A stretch of DNA of 64,000 bases from Amycolatopsis alba DSM 44262. GTDB lineage: Bacteria; Actinomycetota; Actinomycetes; Mycobacteriales; Pseudonocardiaceae. The stretch covers positions 3,489,665 to 3,553,664 of the forward strand of contig NZ_KB913032.1 in the NCBI RefSeq assembly GCF_000384215.1, in the 5' to 3' direction. The first letter of the stretch is position 1. Each line of letters starts with the position of its first letter. A program made the translations under genes and the position numbers. Shown one piece after another: positions 18,781-27,817 of the stretch. Under the pieces are notes generated by a model. That model searched no databases. It was not told where the DNA came from and saw only the letters and a program-made list of their open reading frames with translations.

Positions 18781-19776
18781 GTGAGTGAAGAATCCGGTGG
18801 CGAAAGCACCCTGACCGTGGTGCTGGCGGGTGGGGTCAACCTCGCCATCGCCGTGCTGAAACTGATCGCCGGGATCATCACCGGCTCCGGCGCGATGCTT
18901 TCGGAGGCCGCGCATTCGGTGGCGGACACGATCACCGAAGTACTCCTGCTGACCGCGCTGAAACGCTCGGACCGTCCCGCCGACCGCGTCCACCCCTTCG
19001 GCTACGGCAAGGAGCGGTACTTCTGGTCGCTGCTCGCGGCCGTGTCGATCTTCGCCTCCGGCGCGATGTTCGCGCTCTACGAAGGCTTCTCGACGGTGTT
19101 CGGGGAGGAGACCGAGCAGACCGATCCGATCGTCGGCTACGTCGTCCTCGCGATCGCTTTCGTCCTCGAGTCCGTCTCGTGGCTGCAGGCCGTGCGGCAG
19201 GTTCGGCGCGACGCCGCCGACGCGGGCCAGAAGATCTCGGTCTATCTGCGGCTGATCGACGATCCGGCGCCGAAGACGGTCCTGTTCGAGGATTCGGCCG
19301 CGCTGATCGGCCTGCTGCTCGCGTTCGCCGGGATCGGGCTGCATCAGCTCACCGGCTCGCACGTCTGGGACGGTGCGGCGTCGATCGCGATCGGGATACT
19401 GCTGGCGCTGGTCGCCTACGTGCTCGGGCGCACCAACCGCGGCCTGCTGATCGGCAGGCAGGCGGATCCGAGGCTGGTGCGCGGGGTGCGTGACCATCTG
19501 AGGGGCGCGCCCGAGATCGAGGCCGTCGTCGATCTCCAGACCATGCTGATGGGCACCGATCAGGTGCTCGTCTGCGCCCGCGTCGACTTCGACGACGCAC
19601 TGGGCGCGGCGGACGTCGAACGCGCCTGCGTCCGGCTGGCGGCCGAACTGACGCGGGAGTTCGGCGACGTCACCGAGGTGTTCATCGAACCGGTCCCGCG
19701 TACGGATCCCGAGCTGCGCGCGACGGTACTGGCCCGTTACGGCGAGATCGCCGAACGATGGGAGAAGGGTCAGTAG
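18781..19776 (+). CDS. Cation diffusion facilitator (CDF) metal exporter
   Basis: A 331-residue transporter. Helix 2 has the metal site SEAAHSVADTITEV (H and D), helix 5 has EDSAALIGLLLAFAGIGLH, and the C-terminal cytoplasmic domain has the usual beta-alpha-beta-beta fold (IEAVVDLQTMLMGTDQVLVCARVDF). About six membrane helices. Starts at GTG 18781 with no clear ribosome site; a TANNNT box 7 bp upstream suggests a leaderless message, which is inference. Metal (Zn, Fe or Mn) not decided. Its end overlaps the convergent CAP gene by 7 bp. Confidence 0.93.
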   Translation: MSEESGGESTLTVVLAGGVNLAIAVLKLIAGIITGSGAMLSEAAHSVADTITEVLLLTALKRSDRPADRVHPFGYGKERYFWSLLAAVSIFASGAMFALYEGFSTVFGEETEQTDPIVGYVVLAIAFVLESVSWLQAVRQVRRDAADAGQKISVYLRLIDDPAPKTVLFEDSAALIGLLLAFAGIGLHQLTGSHVWDGAASIAIGILLALVAYVLGRTNRGLLIGRQADPRLVRGVRDHLRGAPEIEAVVDLQTMLMGTDQVLVCARVDFDDALGAADVERACVRLAAELTREFGDVTEVFIEPVPRTDPELRATVLARYGEIAERWEKGQ

Positions 19777-20522
19777 CCGAAGTTCTGCGTCCAGTACATG
19801 CCCTTGGTGTTGACGCCGACACCGATCTTCTTCAGCTTGCAGTTGAGGATGTTCGCGCGGTGACCTTCGGAGTTCATCCAGGCGTCCATCACCTTGGCGG
19901 CGTTCGACTGGCCCTTGGCGATGTTCTCGGCGCCGGGCTTGTCGTAGCCTGCGGCGCGGATGCGCTGGTCGAACGTGGTGCCTTCCGGCGTGGTGTGCGA
20001 GAAGTAGTTCCGGGCCGACATGTCGTCACTGTGGCCCTGCGCCGCGGCGGCGAGGTGCGACTCGTTGCTCACCGGCGAGCAGCCCGCGTCGGCACGCTCG
20101 GCGTTGACGAGGTCGATGACCTGACCGGCGAGCGAACTGTCCTGCGAGCGAGGCGGATCCTGGGCCTTGCTCGGGGTGGGCTTGGGGGCCTCGGAAGGCT
20201 TGGGCGGCTCGGCCGGGGCGGAGGACGAGCTGGGTGGCGCGGAGGAAGACGTGGGAGCAGCCGAAGACGAGGTCGGAGCGGACGAGCCGGGTGCGGGGCC
20301 GTCCGGGGCCGCGGCGGACGTCTGGCCGAAGTAGGCGGGAGGCTTCGCGAGGGCGTCGCCGGGTCTGCCCTTGGTGTCGGGAACGCTCAGCGACAAGTTG
20401 CTCAACGCGGTGCCCTGGAACCGGTCGGTCACCATCAGGTAGCTCGCACTCGCGATCACCCCACCCAGCAGAACACTGAGTGTGACAAGCAGTAACCGGC
20501 TTCTTGTTCTATTGGGGGACAC
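19770..20522 (-). CDS. Membrane-anchored or secreted CAP-domain protein
   Basis: About 250 residues: one N-terminal membrane segment (LLLVTLSVLLGGVIASASYLMV), a Ser/Pro/Ala-rich linker of about 70 residues, then a CAP/SCP domain (NAERADAGCSPV, SDDMSARNYFSHTTPEGTTFDQRI, AENIAKGQ, WMNSEGHRANILN). The conserved His and Glu residues of the CAP cavity are present. It acts outside the cell; bacterial CAP functions are mostly unknown. Start uncertain: GTG at 20522 gives the most normal signal, GTG at 20540 is also open. Confidence 0.87.
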   Translation of the reverse strand: MSPNRTRSRLLLVTLSVLLGGVIASASYLMVTDRFQGTALSNLSLSVPDTKGRPGDALAKPPAYFGQTSAAAPDGPAPGSSAPTSSSAAPTSSSAPPSSSSAPAEPPKPSEAPKPTPSKAQDPPRSQDSSLAGQVIDLVNAERADAGCSPVSNESHLAAAAQGHSDDMSARNYFSHTTPEGTTFDQRIRAAGYDKPGAENIAKGQSNAAKVMDAWMNSEGHRANILNCKLKKIGVGVNTKGMYWTQNFGY

Positions 20523-20580
20523 GGGGCCGAAAACTATCACGAACTGGTTACGGCAATACCCCCGAAAGTAGTAATACCGG

Positions 20581-21063
20581 TCAGCGGTTGCGGTGGGTGC
20601 TCTGTCTTTGAGTGATCAAACTCGTTGACTCATGGGTGATCGCGGTCGCGTCGGCCAGGAACCGGAGAACGGTCTCAAGCTCACTGTCCGTGTACCCCTC
20701 GCAGGCCTCTCGGACCCGCTTCACCAGGTGATCCCACATCGGCGCGGCGGCGGCCACCATCGCTCCGTCGATCTCGATGAGCACCTTCCGCCTGTCCTCG
20801 GGATGCGGTTTCCGCGCGACGATCCCCTTGCCCACAAGCCTGTCGATGAGCGCGGTGATCGACGCCGGCGCGAGCCCTGAGAGCTGCGAGAGCGCCTTCG
20901 GCGTCTGAGGACCGAAGCGGGCGAGGTAGTCCGCCACCTTGCTCTCGACAGCCGAGAGGCCGCCCTGCTCGGCGATCGCCGAGTGGAACATGACCGTCTC
21001 CGTCGACAGCGCCCGCGATCCACCGAGGATGCGCTCGACCAGTTCCGCCCGCTCGCTTGACAC
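20581..21063 (-). CDS. MarR-family transcriptional regulator
   Basis: A 160-residue regulator starting at GTG 21063. The winged helix is in LSQLSGLAPASITALIDRLVGKGIVARKPHPEDRRKVLIEID, with the DRR wing motif. Divergent from the FAD monooxygenase gene, with about 70 bp between starts, so it likely controls that gene and itself. The ligand may be the aromatic substrate of the enzyme, an inference from gene order. Confidence 0.9.
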   Translation of the reverse strand: MSSERAELVERILGGSRALSTETVMFHSAIAEQGGLSAVESKVADYLARFGPQTPKALSQLSGLAPASITALIDRLVGKGIVARKPHPEDRRKVLIEIDGAMVAAAAPMWDHLVKRVREACEGYTDSELETVLRFLADATAITHESTSLITQRQSTHRNR

Positions 21064-21087
21064 GTCGGCCAGCCTAGCGGAGTCTTT

Positions 21088-21126
21088 AGTTCGATAGAAC
21101 GAATTAGTTTCTAAGAGATTCGATAG
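21088..21126. promoter_or_regulatory. Shared MarR/monooxygenase operator region
   Basis: The divergent gap holds GTTC-gata-GAAC and TTAG-ttt-CTAA dyads and a direct repeat TTCGATAG (21090 and 21119). It is AT-rich for this genome, a likely overlapping promoter and operator. Confidence 0.45.
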
Positions 21127-21136
21127 GGTGAACGAC

Positions 21137-22315
21137 ATGGGGAAGATCCTGATCGCCGGCGGGGGTATCGCGGGCACGATCACGGCGATCGCACTGCACG
21201 AGACGGGCCACGAGCCGGTGATCCACGAGGCGCACGACCGGACCGCCGAAGGGGTCGGCGCGTTCCTGACCCTCGCGGTGAACGGCCTCGACGCGCTGGC
21301 ACCGCTGGGACTGAAAAGCCTGGTCAAAGACCTGGGGTTCGACACGCCGCGGATGAAGATGTACCTGGGGAACGGGCGCGAACTGGCGGACTTCGCACTC
21401 GGCGGGCAGCTGGAGGACGGCACCGTGAGCCAGACCGTCCTGCGCTCCGACCTGTACGTCGCCCTTCGCGACGAAGCCGTCAGACGGGGCATCGAGGTCC
21501 GCTACGGCAAACGTCTGGCCGACGCGCGCGAGTCTGGCGACAGTGTGCGCGCGACGTTCGAGGACGGCTCGTCGTCCGAAGGCGACCTGCTGATCGGTGC
21601 AGACGGGCTCCGGTCGCGGGTGCGGGAGATCATCGACCCGCGGGCGCCGTCGCCGCGCTACGTGCCCCTGCTGAACACCGGCGGGCTGGCCGAAGGCCTG
21701 CGACTGGACGACGAGCCCGGCGTCATGCACATGACCTTCGGCAAACGGCTGTTCTTCGCGCACGTCGTCCACCCGGACGGCGGCGTCTGGTGGTTCGCGA
21801 ACGTGCCCCGGAAGCATGATCCGTCGCAAGCGGAGCTCGCCACGATGACCAGCGAGGACCTGATCCGGCAGCTGGCGTCGGACCGCACTCCGGCCGTCGA
21901 GATCGTGCGCGCGACGCGGAAGGTCTACCGGCCGTGGGCGACGTACGACTTCCCGAGCGTGCCGACCTGGCGGACGGACCGGATGGTCATCATCGGCGAC
22001 GCCGCCCACGCGACCTCACCGGCGGCGGGCCAAGGCGCCGCGATGGCCATCGAGGACGCCGTCACGCTGGCGCGATGCCTGCGTGACGTGCCCTCGATCG
22101 CGAAAGCCCTCGCCGTCTACGAAGGCCTGCGACGCGAGCGCGTCGAGGCCGTCGTCGAACGCGGTAAACGCAACGGCGACGCGAAGGCGGTCGGCCCCGT
22201 CGGACGGGTGATCCGGGACTTCTTCATCGCGCGGGCGTTCAAGAACCCGCCGTCGGAGGACCCGAACGCCTTCATGTGGCGGCATCGGATCGACTGGGAA
22301 GCCCCGGTGAGCTGA
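21137..22315 (+). CDS. FAD-dependent aromatic monooxygenase-like protein
   Basis: A 392-residue class A flavin monooxygenase. The FAD Rossmann motif (KILIAGGGIAGTITAI) opens the protein, the DG motif is GADGLRSRVRE and the GD motif is IIGDAAHATSPAAGQGAAMAIEDA. It hydroxylates an aromatic or polyketide-like substrate using NAD(P)H; which one is unknown. ATG 21137 is chosen for AGGGTG just upstream; GTG 21128 would add three residues. Divergent MarR gene suggests induction by the substrate, for example detoxification of an antibiotic. Confidence 0.9.
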   Translation: MGKILIAGGGIAGTITAIALHETGHEPVIHEAHDRTAEGVGAFLTLAVNGLDALAPLGLKSLVKDLGFDTPRMKMYLGNGRELADFALGGQLEDGTVSQTVLRSDLYVALRDEAVRRGIEVRYGKRLADARESGDSVRATFEDGSSSEGDLLIGADGLRSRVREIIDPRAPSPRYVPLLNTGGLAEGLRLDDEPGVMHMTFGKRLFFAHVVHPDGGVWWFANVPRKHDPSQAELATMTSEDLIRQLASDRTPAVEIVRATRKVYRPWATYDFPSVPTWRTDRMVIIGDAAHATSPAAGQGAAMAIEDAVTLARCLRDVPSIAKALAVYEGLRRERVEAVVERGKRNGDAKAVGPVGRVIRDFFIARAFKNPPSEDPNAFMWRHRIDWEAPVS

Positions 22316-22319
22316 CGCG

Positions 22320-22901
22320 CTACCGCCAGGTGTCGACGCGGTGGAAGTTCTTGTACGCGCGGCTCGGGGTCGGTCCCCGCTGCCCCTGGTAACGCGAACC
22401 GGCCTCGTTCGAGCCGTACGGGAACTCCGCCGCGCTGGACAGGCGGAAGATGCAGAGCTGGCCGATCTTCATCCCCGGCCAGAGCGTGATCGGCAGGTTG
22501 GCCACGTTCGACAGTTCGAGGGTGATGTGGCCGGAGAAGCCGGGGTCGATGAAGCCCGCGGTGGAGTGGGTGAGCAGGCCGAGGCGGCCGAGGGAGGACT
22601 TGCCCTCCAGACGGCCGGCGAGGTCGTCGGCGAGCGTGACGGTCTCGTAGGTCGAACCCAGCACGAACTCGCCAGGGTGGAGGACGAAGGGGTCTTCGCC
22701 CTCCTTCTCGACCAGTGACGTCAGCTCGTCCTGCTGGAGCTGCGGGTCGATATGCGTGTACTTGCTGTTGTCGAACACGCGGAAGAAGCGGTCGAGTCGC
22801 ACGTCGATGCTCGACGGCTGGACCATCGTCGGGTCGAACGGGTCGACGCCGAGACGGCCGGCGTCGAGCTCTTTACGGAGGTCACGGTCGCTGAGGAGCA
22901 C
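22320..22901 (-). CDS. dcd: dCTP deaminase, probably bifunctional (dUMP-forming)
   Basis: A 193-residue trimeric enzyme making dUTP/dUMP from dCTP for thymidylate synthesis. Clear motifs: [35 protein letters not shown] and the catalytic [18 protein letters not shown] (Glu of the deaminase). Length and the mycobacterial-type sequence suggest the bifunctional dCTP deaminase/dUTPase form. Single gene; 4 bp downstream of the convergent monooxygenase stop. Confidence 0.96.
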   Translation of the reverse strand: MLLSDRDLRKELDAGRLGVDPFDPTMVQPSSIDVRLDRFFRVFDNSKYTHIDPQLQQDELTSLVEKEGEDPFVLHPGEFVLGSTYETVTLADDLAGRLEGKSSLGRLGLLTHSTAGFIDPGFSGHITLELSNVANLPITLWPGMKIGQLCIFRLSSAAEFPYGSNEAGSRYQGQRGPTPSRAYKNFHRVDTWR

Positions 22902-22914
22902 GCGCTCAGCGTAG

Positions 22915-24120
22915 TCAAGCGGCCTTCATGTGCCTGCCGTAGGTGGTGTCGGGCCGGAACACCTTGGCTGCCTGCCGGAGATAGTGACGTCGTCCGGCGG
23001 CCCCGATCAGCTCCTGGAGCGCCGTCGCGCCCGGCACCACCCGCCGCACCGTCTCGGCGGCGAAGTTGACTCCCGCCACCGCGAGCACGGCCGCCTGCGC
23101 GATCGGATCGTCGGGCAGCTCCAGGAAGTCGGCGTTGGTCTTGCCGAGCAGCAGCCTGCTGATCGCCCCGTGCCCCGCGACAGACACGTGCGCGAGGACC
23201 TTGCCGAGCGAGCCCCGGCCCTCGCCGATCCCCGCGTGGGACTTCATGAGCGCCGCGGCGAGCCGCTTGGAGTCGTCGTCGGGGATGAACTCGGTGGTGG
23301 CGAGCAGCCACAGCAGGCGCCAAGCGTCTTCCTCGTCGGCGGGCAGGAGTTCCTCGTCGACGCCCATCAGCCAGCCGACATAACGCCAAAGGTGCAGGAT
23401 GTCGGCGCGCTCGCGGGGGCTGTAGCGGAGCCCGAGCAGCTGCGTGCCGAAGACGTAGACGAGGGAGAAGAGCAGGAGCGTGCCCGCGGTCTGGACCTGG
23501 TTGACCGGTTTGTCCCAAGCGGCGTAATCCCAGTCCTTGCGGCGATTCATGGCCGCGCGCACGTGGGCGTGCACCACCCGCACCCGCAACGCGGACTCGT
23601 ACCCACGCCCGCCGAGCACCAGCGCGCCCGGCGTGGTCACGTGGATCCACCAGGTCGCCGTCTCGACAAGGCGCCGCGACGCCTTGTACTCGATCTCGCC
23701 GGTCCCGACGAGCGACTTCGTCGCGCGCGACGCGAGATAGCCGCCCATCAGCGAAACGTCGCCAAGCGGAAAAAGCCCGAGCAACCCGGCGCGCGTGATC
23801 GCGCGCGCACCACGGTCGAGGCGGTCCGGATCGACCCAATACGGCGTCGCCTCGACGTTGCGAAAGAACGCTTCCAGCTCCTCCGGCGGACTCTCGACAC
23901 TCTCGATGCCTTGCCGCAGCGCCTGATCGAACTGTCCTTGGGCGCCTTTTCTCAGCAGCGGCACCAGCACGTCCGCCGCCGGGTCCTCCCGCTGCGCGAA
24001 CTTCCGCAGCCTGGCCACCTGACGCTCGTCGCCCCTGATGTCACCCTCGATGAACAGCCTCGACGCGACCCGGAACCCGCCTTGCCGGAACAGTTCGGGG
24101 TCAGGCAGCCGCTCGCCCAT
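22915..24120 (-). CDS. DUF2236 / MpaB-like oxygenase family protein
   Basis: A 401-residue member of the DUF2236 group, which includes haem-dependent latex-clearing and mycophenolate-pathway MpaB-type oxygenases. Seen here: [14 protein letters not shown], the His- and Arg-rich core [16 protein letters not shown], and [17 protein letters not shown], then TTEFIPDD. Start at 24120 is fixed by GGAGGT 7 nt before the ATG; an upstream ATG (24147) lies in a dyad. No signal peptide is seen. Substrate unknown. A dyad operator candidate just upstream suggests repressor control by a regulator not in this window. Confidence 0.82.
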   Translation of the reverse strand: MGERLPDPELFRQGGFRVASRLFIEGDIRGDERQVARLRKFAQREDPAADVLVPLLRKGAQGQFDQALRQGIESVESPPEELEAFFRNVEATPYWVDPDRLDRGARAITRAGLLGLFPLGDVSLMGGYLASRATKSLVGTGEIEYKASRRLVETATWWIHVTTPGALVLGGRGYESALRVRVVHAHVRAAMNRRKDWDYAAWDKPVNQVQTAGTLLLFSLVYVFGTQLLGLRYSPRERADILHLWRYVGWLMGVDEELLPADEEDAWRLLWLLATTEFIPDDDSKRLAAALMKSHAGIGEGRGSLGKVLAHVSVAGHGAISRLLLGKTNADFLELPDDPIAQAAVLAVAGVNFAAETVRRVVPGATALQELIGAAGRRHYLRQAAKVFRPDTTYGRHMKAA

Positions 24121-24139
24121 CCGGATCACCTCCGAGGTA

Positions 24140-24155
24140 GACAACAAGTGTTGTC
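24140..24155. promoter_or_regulatory. GACAACA-ag-TGTTGTC operator candidate
   Basis: Perfect 7-2-7 dyad 20 bp upstream of the DUF2236 start, the form of a TetR/AcrR-type operator. No cognate regulator gene is adjacent. Confidence 0.5.
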
Positions 24156-24230
24156 ACTTTCGGCGGCGACGTCAAGGTGGGGTGGGTCTTGGCAAGGGGA
24201 GATCCGGACCATGTATGCTGGCCGAGCACT

Positions 24231-24301
24231 GCGGATGTAGTTCAATGGTAGAACATCAGCTTCCCAAGCTGAATACGCGGGTTCGATTCCCGTCATCCGC
24301 T
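24231..24301 (+). tRNA. tRNA-Gly (anticodon CCC)
   Basis: A 71-nt cloverleaf: acceptor GCGGATG/CATCCGC, D arm GTTC/GAAC, anticodon stem TCAGC/GCTGA with loop TTCCCAA giving anticodon CCC, T arm CGGGTTCGATTCCCG, discriminator T. Its 3' half (from 24261) is the attachment site of the integrated element, which rebuilds the gene intact on this side. A TATGCT box lies about 12 bp upstream. Confidence 0.95.
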
Positions 24302-24352
24302 CTCACGTGAAAGCCCCAGGTCAGTGGATGTCCACTTAGGACCTGGGGCTTT
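24261..24352. repeat. attL: 92-bp direct repeat (tRNA 3' half plus terminator)
   Basis: Identical to 34517-34608 except T/C at 24308. It runs from the anticodon loop of the tRNA through the downstream hairpin. Inferred attachment site. Confidence 0.92.
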
Positions 24353-24353
24353 C
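24309..24353 (+). terminator. tRNA-Gly terminator hairpin inside attL
   Basis: 14-bp arms (24309-24322 and 24340-24353), with an inner AGTGGA/TCCACT stem, 7 bp after the tRNA. The copy in attR keeps 13 bp of each arm. Confidence 0.8.
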
Positions 24354-24378
24354 GCTTTGGTAGATCATTCTCCGAGCT

Positions 24379-24398
24379 GGGCCATTAATGGGCCATTA
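24379..24398. repeat. Tandem GGGCCATTA arm-type sites, left of attP
   Basis: GGGCCATTA at 24379 and 24390, 11 bp apart, between attL and int; the second overlaps the int stop. The same pair with the same spacing lies before attR. Probably integrase arm-binding sites. Confidence 0.65.
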
Positions 24399-25574
24399 GC
24401 CGACCGGAACCGGCTGACCGCTCAGGCCGTCGTCATCGTCGTCCGTGCCGCCAGTACGGTGCTTGTCGACGAGCTTCGACAGCCTGTCGGCGATCCGTTC
24501 GTCAGCGTCGCTGGTCGCCCGCTGATAGATGAGCGCCGCCCGCATGTCGTCATGCCCCATCCGCGCCATGAGGTCCTTGGTCGACGTGCCCGCCTTCGAC
24601 GCCCAGATGTTCCCCGCGTGCCGGAGGTCATGGAAGTGCAGACCCTTGAGCCCCATCTTCGTCACGACCTCCGTCCACTTGGTCCGCTGACTGAAGTTCG
24701 GCCGACGCACCGGGTTACCTGCACGCTCACCGGTGAACAGGAACGCATCGTGATCCGGCTTCACGAACGCGTCGAGGTGCTTCACGACGTCCCGCCGGAT
24801 CGCCGCCGGAACGATCAGCGTCCGCACTCCTGCCCGCGACTTCGGTGGACCGACGATCAGCCCCCGCCCCGGAACCTCGACCAGCGCTCGCGAGATCCGG
24901 ACCCAGCTCCCATCCTCCGCGACGTCGCACCGCCGCAGCGCCGACACCTCACCCCAACGGAGCGACGCGAACGCGGCCAACAGCACGAGCGCCCGGAACC
25001 GCTCCGGCATCCGCCCAGCCAGATCGAATACCTGTGGAACGGTCAGGATCGGCCGCTCCGCCGGGTTCTCCCTGTCGGCACCCCGCACCCGGCAGGGGTT
25101 GCGCTGCAAGATCTTGTCTTCGTCGACCGCCGTAGTGAGGACCGCCCGGAGCAGCCTGTACGCCTTGGCCGTGACCGACTCCGACACTCCGGCCGCCAGC
25201 CGATCCGCGCGCCATTGCCGAACGATCGCCGTCGACAACTTGCCCAGTTCGACGCCGCCAAGATCCGCTTCGATGTGCTTCCTCAGAAGCCACCGGTACA
25301 ACTCGACCGTGCGCGGACGCAGCCCAGGCCGCTGTGTAATCCACTGGTCTGCGTAGCTTCCAAGCGTGACTTTCGCTCGCTCGGGGTCGATCCACTCGCC
25401 TTTGATGATCTGCGTTTCGGTCACCGACAACCACTGTTCGGCCGCGCGCTTGCTGGCGAACATGCTGGGAGCGTTCCGCATCTGGCCGTCCGGCCCCGGA
25501 TAACGCGCCTGCCACTTTCCCGATGCACGTTGCCGGACGTTGCCGAAACCCCGGTGCCCTCGCTTGTTCGCCAT
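24396..25574 (-). CDS. int: Site-specific tyrosine recombinase (AICE integrase)
   Basis: A 392-residue phage-type integrase. The N-terminal SAM-like and core-binding domains (about 65-170) carry the AP2-like arm domain before them (MANKRGHRGFGNVRQR). The catalytic domain has R206 (SLRWGEVSAL), H315/R318 (HDLRHAG), H341 (ARMGHDD) and the nucleophile Y350 (ALIYQRAT). It integrates and, with Xis, excises the element at tRNA-Gly. It lies 43 bp inside attL and reads toward it. Its start is 1 bp from the xis stop, as in pSAM2. Confidence 0.97.
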   Translation of the reverse strand: MANKRGHRGFGNVRQRASGKWQARYPGPDGQMRNAPSMFASKRAAEQWLSVTETQIIKGEWIDPERAKVTLGSYADQWITQRPGLRPRTVELYRWLLRKHIEADLGGVELGKLSTAIVRQWRADRLAAGVSESVTAKAYRLLRAVLTTAVDEDKILQRNPCRVRGADRENPAERPILTVPQVFDLAGRMPERFRALVLLAAFASLRWGEVSALRRCDVAEDGSWVRISRALVEVPGRGLIVGPPKSRAGVRTLIVPAAIRRDVVKHLDAFVKPDHDAFLFTGERAGNPVRRPNFSQRTKWTEVVTKMGLKGLHFHDLRHAGNIWASKAGTSTKDLMARMGHDDMRAALIYQRATSDADERIADRLSKLVDKHRTGGTDDDDDGLSGQPVPVG

Positions 25575-25575
25575 G

Positions 25576-25794
25576 TCAGGCCACCCTTCCGAGGTCCCGG
25601 ATCACCGAAGCCCGCGTGATCGGCTCGACCCGACCGGCCTGGATGAACTCCTCAAGGTCAGCGATCGCGAACCGCACGTGTACGCCGACCTTGTGGAACG
25701 CCACGCGCCGCTCCGCGATGAGCCGCCGCACGAACCGGACGCGCGTGTTCAGGTACTCGGCTGCTTCTTCGACTGTCAGGTAGTTCTTTCCCAC
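25576..25794 (-). CDS. xis: Excisionase (Xis), MerR-like helix-turn-helix
   Basis: A 72-residue DNA-binding protein: LTVEEAAEYLNTRVRFVRRLIAERRVAFHKVGVHVRFAIADLEEFI is the excisionase/MerR HTH. Starts at GTG 25794, with GGGGAGG 5 nt upstream. It directs the integrase toward excision. It lies between rep and int, coupled to int. Confidence 0.93.
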   Translation of the reverse strand: MGKNYLTVEEAAEYLNTRVRFVRRLIAERRVAFHKVGVHVRFAIADLEEFIQAGRVEPITRASVIRDLGRVA

Positions 25795-25811
25795 GTTCGC
25801 CTCCCCAGTTC

Positions 25812-27434
25812 CTAAGCCGCCAGCGGAGTTGCCGAAAGATCCGGCGGACTCTGCGCGGCGAGCAATGCCTTGTCGTACTCGGCTTTCCACGTGATCCGTT
25901 CCGAGATCGCGTGCATCACCAGGTGGTCCCGAGGTGGCACGGAGGGGTCGCCGGAGTCGACCTTGCGCCAGATCAGCCGAGCCGGGGCCGGTGCAGGTTT
26001 CTCGATCCCGACCGCCGCCAGCGCTTCCAGGACGAACGCTTTGCGGTCGGCCTTGTGGTCGACGAGCGTCTTCCCCGACCACTTGCGGGACACCAGCACG
26101 CGGCGACCGGGCAGGCCGAGCGTGGTCCGCCGATGCGCCCTCCCCTTGCAGTGCCCTGGTGTCGTCTTTCCGTTGGCGCCCTTGGGATTGATGCCGTACA
26201 GCAGCCACACGGCGCACCGAGGCGAGCAGGGTGTCACCGACAGTTCCGCGTGCAACCGGTCGTGGTGATCCCTCTGCCTGACGGTGTCGGCTTCGACCAC
26301 CTCACCCGTGGACTTGGTGAGGTACTTGGTCAGGTAGCCGATGTGCCGTCCGGCCTCCTCCGAGCCGCCGAGGATGCCCTTGGAGTGCACCTGACGGCCG
26401 AAGGTGACTACGTGCGCCGGGTCTTCCACGGCTTCTATCGCGTCGTCCCAGTCGGTCAGTGGTTCGCGGGTGTCCGGGTCGACGAACACCCGGCGGTCGC
26501 CGTCCCAGAGCGGCATCCGGTCGACGTAGACGACCTGGTCGTGGTTGGGCCACCAGACCTGGTGATAGGTCGCTTCGGTGACTTGCCGGATCACGTCGTG
26601 CGGCACCGATCCCCGGATAGCCGCGTGCAGGTGCGGAGCCGCCCGCCGTTGAGGCTCAACGGTGGCGAAGTACTGCGCGTCCCAGCCCACGACCCGCCGG
26701 AGGTTCTGCCACCACCGGTCCACCAGCGCGGAGAAGTGGACCGCGTCCCGAGCCGCCCGCCGATAGTCATACGTCGACTGATCGAATGGGGCGCCATCCG
26801 ACCGGACCGGGCCGTAGGTGTCGCAGGTGAGCGTGACGAACATCGACGGCCGGAACCTTCCCGCGTACTCCCGGCCCACGGTGGTCTTCGCGACCTTGCG
26901 CCGAGGGAGATTCGGCGCGTCCTGCCGCCGTTTCGTCGACCGCTTCACCGCCTTCTTGGTGGGCAGGTCGATCGACGGGAGACGGCCGCGCATCCCGAGT
27001 TGCCGAAGTTCCTCATCGACACTCTGGATCTCTTCCCGCAGCTCGTCAGCCTCCGCCTGGTCCGTCTCTTGCCGGTAAGCGGCGACGAGGTCAGCCCGGA
27101 ACGCCAGCAGCTCCGTCTGTGCCTCAGTCGGCGACTCTGAGGTGAAGTCGGGCTCCTCGGTCATGTGCCAGCCTTCACGGCACTGGACCTGTCGCAGGGC
27201 CTTCGCCTTCCGAGCGCACGGCAGGCAGACCGATTCGACCGTCGAGCCGCAGGGAACGGGGACGTAGCGGAGTTCGCCGGTCTCGGTGTCCCCGACCTCC
27301 ATCGTGAACGGCCGAACACACACGCCGTGCTTCTCAGCGGTCGCCTTCACCACGTCCGACGCAAGGGGTTCGCGCATCCGGGCGGCCCGGGTTTTGGCCG
27401 GCGGGGTCACCGCGGCTTCCTTGGTGCTCGTCAC
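25812..27434 (-). CDS. repSA: Replication initiator (RepSA-like, rolling-circle type)
   Basis: A 540-residue initiator of the AICE/plasmid family. Cysteine pairs near the N-terminus (VCLPCARKAKALRQVQC) are likely zinc ligands. The conserved FVTLTCDTYGPV and the metal-binding HxH of rolling-circle initiators (PHLHAAIRG) follow, then HIGYLTKYLTKS with the usual catalytic-Tyr region. GTG start at 27434 with GGAGGT 6 nt upstream; it overlaps the previous stop by 4 bp. It nicks the excised circle to replicate it before or after transfer. Assignment by motifs; the exact catalytic Tyr cannot be proven. Confidence 0.88.
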   Translation of the reverse strand: MTSTKEAAVTPPAKTRAARMREPLASDVVKATAEKHGVCVRPFTMEVGDTETGELRYVPVPCGSTVESVCLPCARKAKALRQVQCREGWHMTEEPDFTSESPTEAQTELLAFRADLVAAYRQETDQAEADELREEIQSVDEELRQLGMRGRLPSIDLPTKKAVKRSTKRRQDAPNLPRRKVAKTTVGREYAGRFRPSMFVTLTCDTYGPVRSDGAPFDQSTYDYRRAARDAVHFSALVDRWWQNLRRVVGWDAQYFATVEPQRRAAPHLHAAIRGSVPHDVIRQVTEATYHQVWWPNHDQVVYVDRMPLWDGDRRVFVDPDTREPLTDWDDAIEAVEDPAHVVTFGRQVHSKGILGGSEEAGRHIGYLTKYLTKSTGEVVEADTVRQRDHHDRLHAELSVTPCSPRCAVWLLYGINPKGANGKTTPGHCKGRAHRRTTLGLPGRRVLVSRKWSGKTLVDHKADRKAFVLEALAAVGIEKPAPAPARLIWRKVDSGDPSVPPRDHLVMHAISERITWKAEYDKALLAAQSPPDLSATPLAA

Positions 27435-27817
27435 GCTGCCACCTCCCCAGGCGTGCTCCACTGCCGCAGCACGAACACCGGCATGTCCTGTCGCATCCCC
27501 GCAGGCAGGTCCGGGAAAGTCGCTTCGTCGAACTGGACACCGCCGTAGACCACAACCGGGATGCCACAGGGAGTCCGGCCCTGCACTTCCAGATGCACAC
27601 TGCCGCCGTGAGGCACCCGCCAGATCGACGCAGTCACGTTCTCCAGCGAATCCGCCCAGACGACCAGGCTCCGCGCCACATCCGTTAGACGGTCGGTATC
27701 GAGCTGGACAGACACCGGCTCCGAGCCAATACCAACTCGCACGGACACAACCGGCGGAAAGGCGTAAGAGTCGAGGTGGTCGCGGATCGCATCGAGGAAC
27801 ACCAGAACGCGGTTCAC
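27431..27817 (-). CDS. AICE hypothetical protein between tra and rep
   Basis: A 128-residue protein (VNRVLVFLDAIRDHLDSYAFPPVVSVRVG...). It starts at GTG 27817, overlapping the tra stop by 4 bp, and its stop overlaps the rep start by 4 bp, so it is a coupled member of the tra-rep operon. The pattern VVYGGVQFDEATFPDLPAGMRQDMPVFVL suggests a compact alpha/beta fold. No signal or membrane segment. I do not recognise the family; its fixed place suggests a helper of replication or transfer. Confidence 0.75.
   Translation of the reverse strand: MNRVLVFLDAIRDHLDSYAFPPVVSVRVGIGSEPVSVQLDTDRLTDVARSLVVWADSLENVTASIWRVPHGGSVHLEVQGRTPCGIPVVVYGGVQFDEATFPDLPAGMRQDMPVFVLRQWSTPGEVAA

Noticed and set aside
20141..20330. 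Repeat array in the CAP gene
   Set aside because: Codes for a Ser/Pro/Ala-rich linker between membrane segment and CAP domain.
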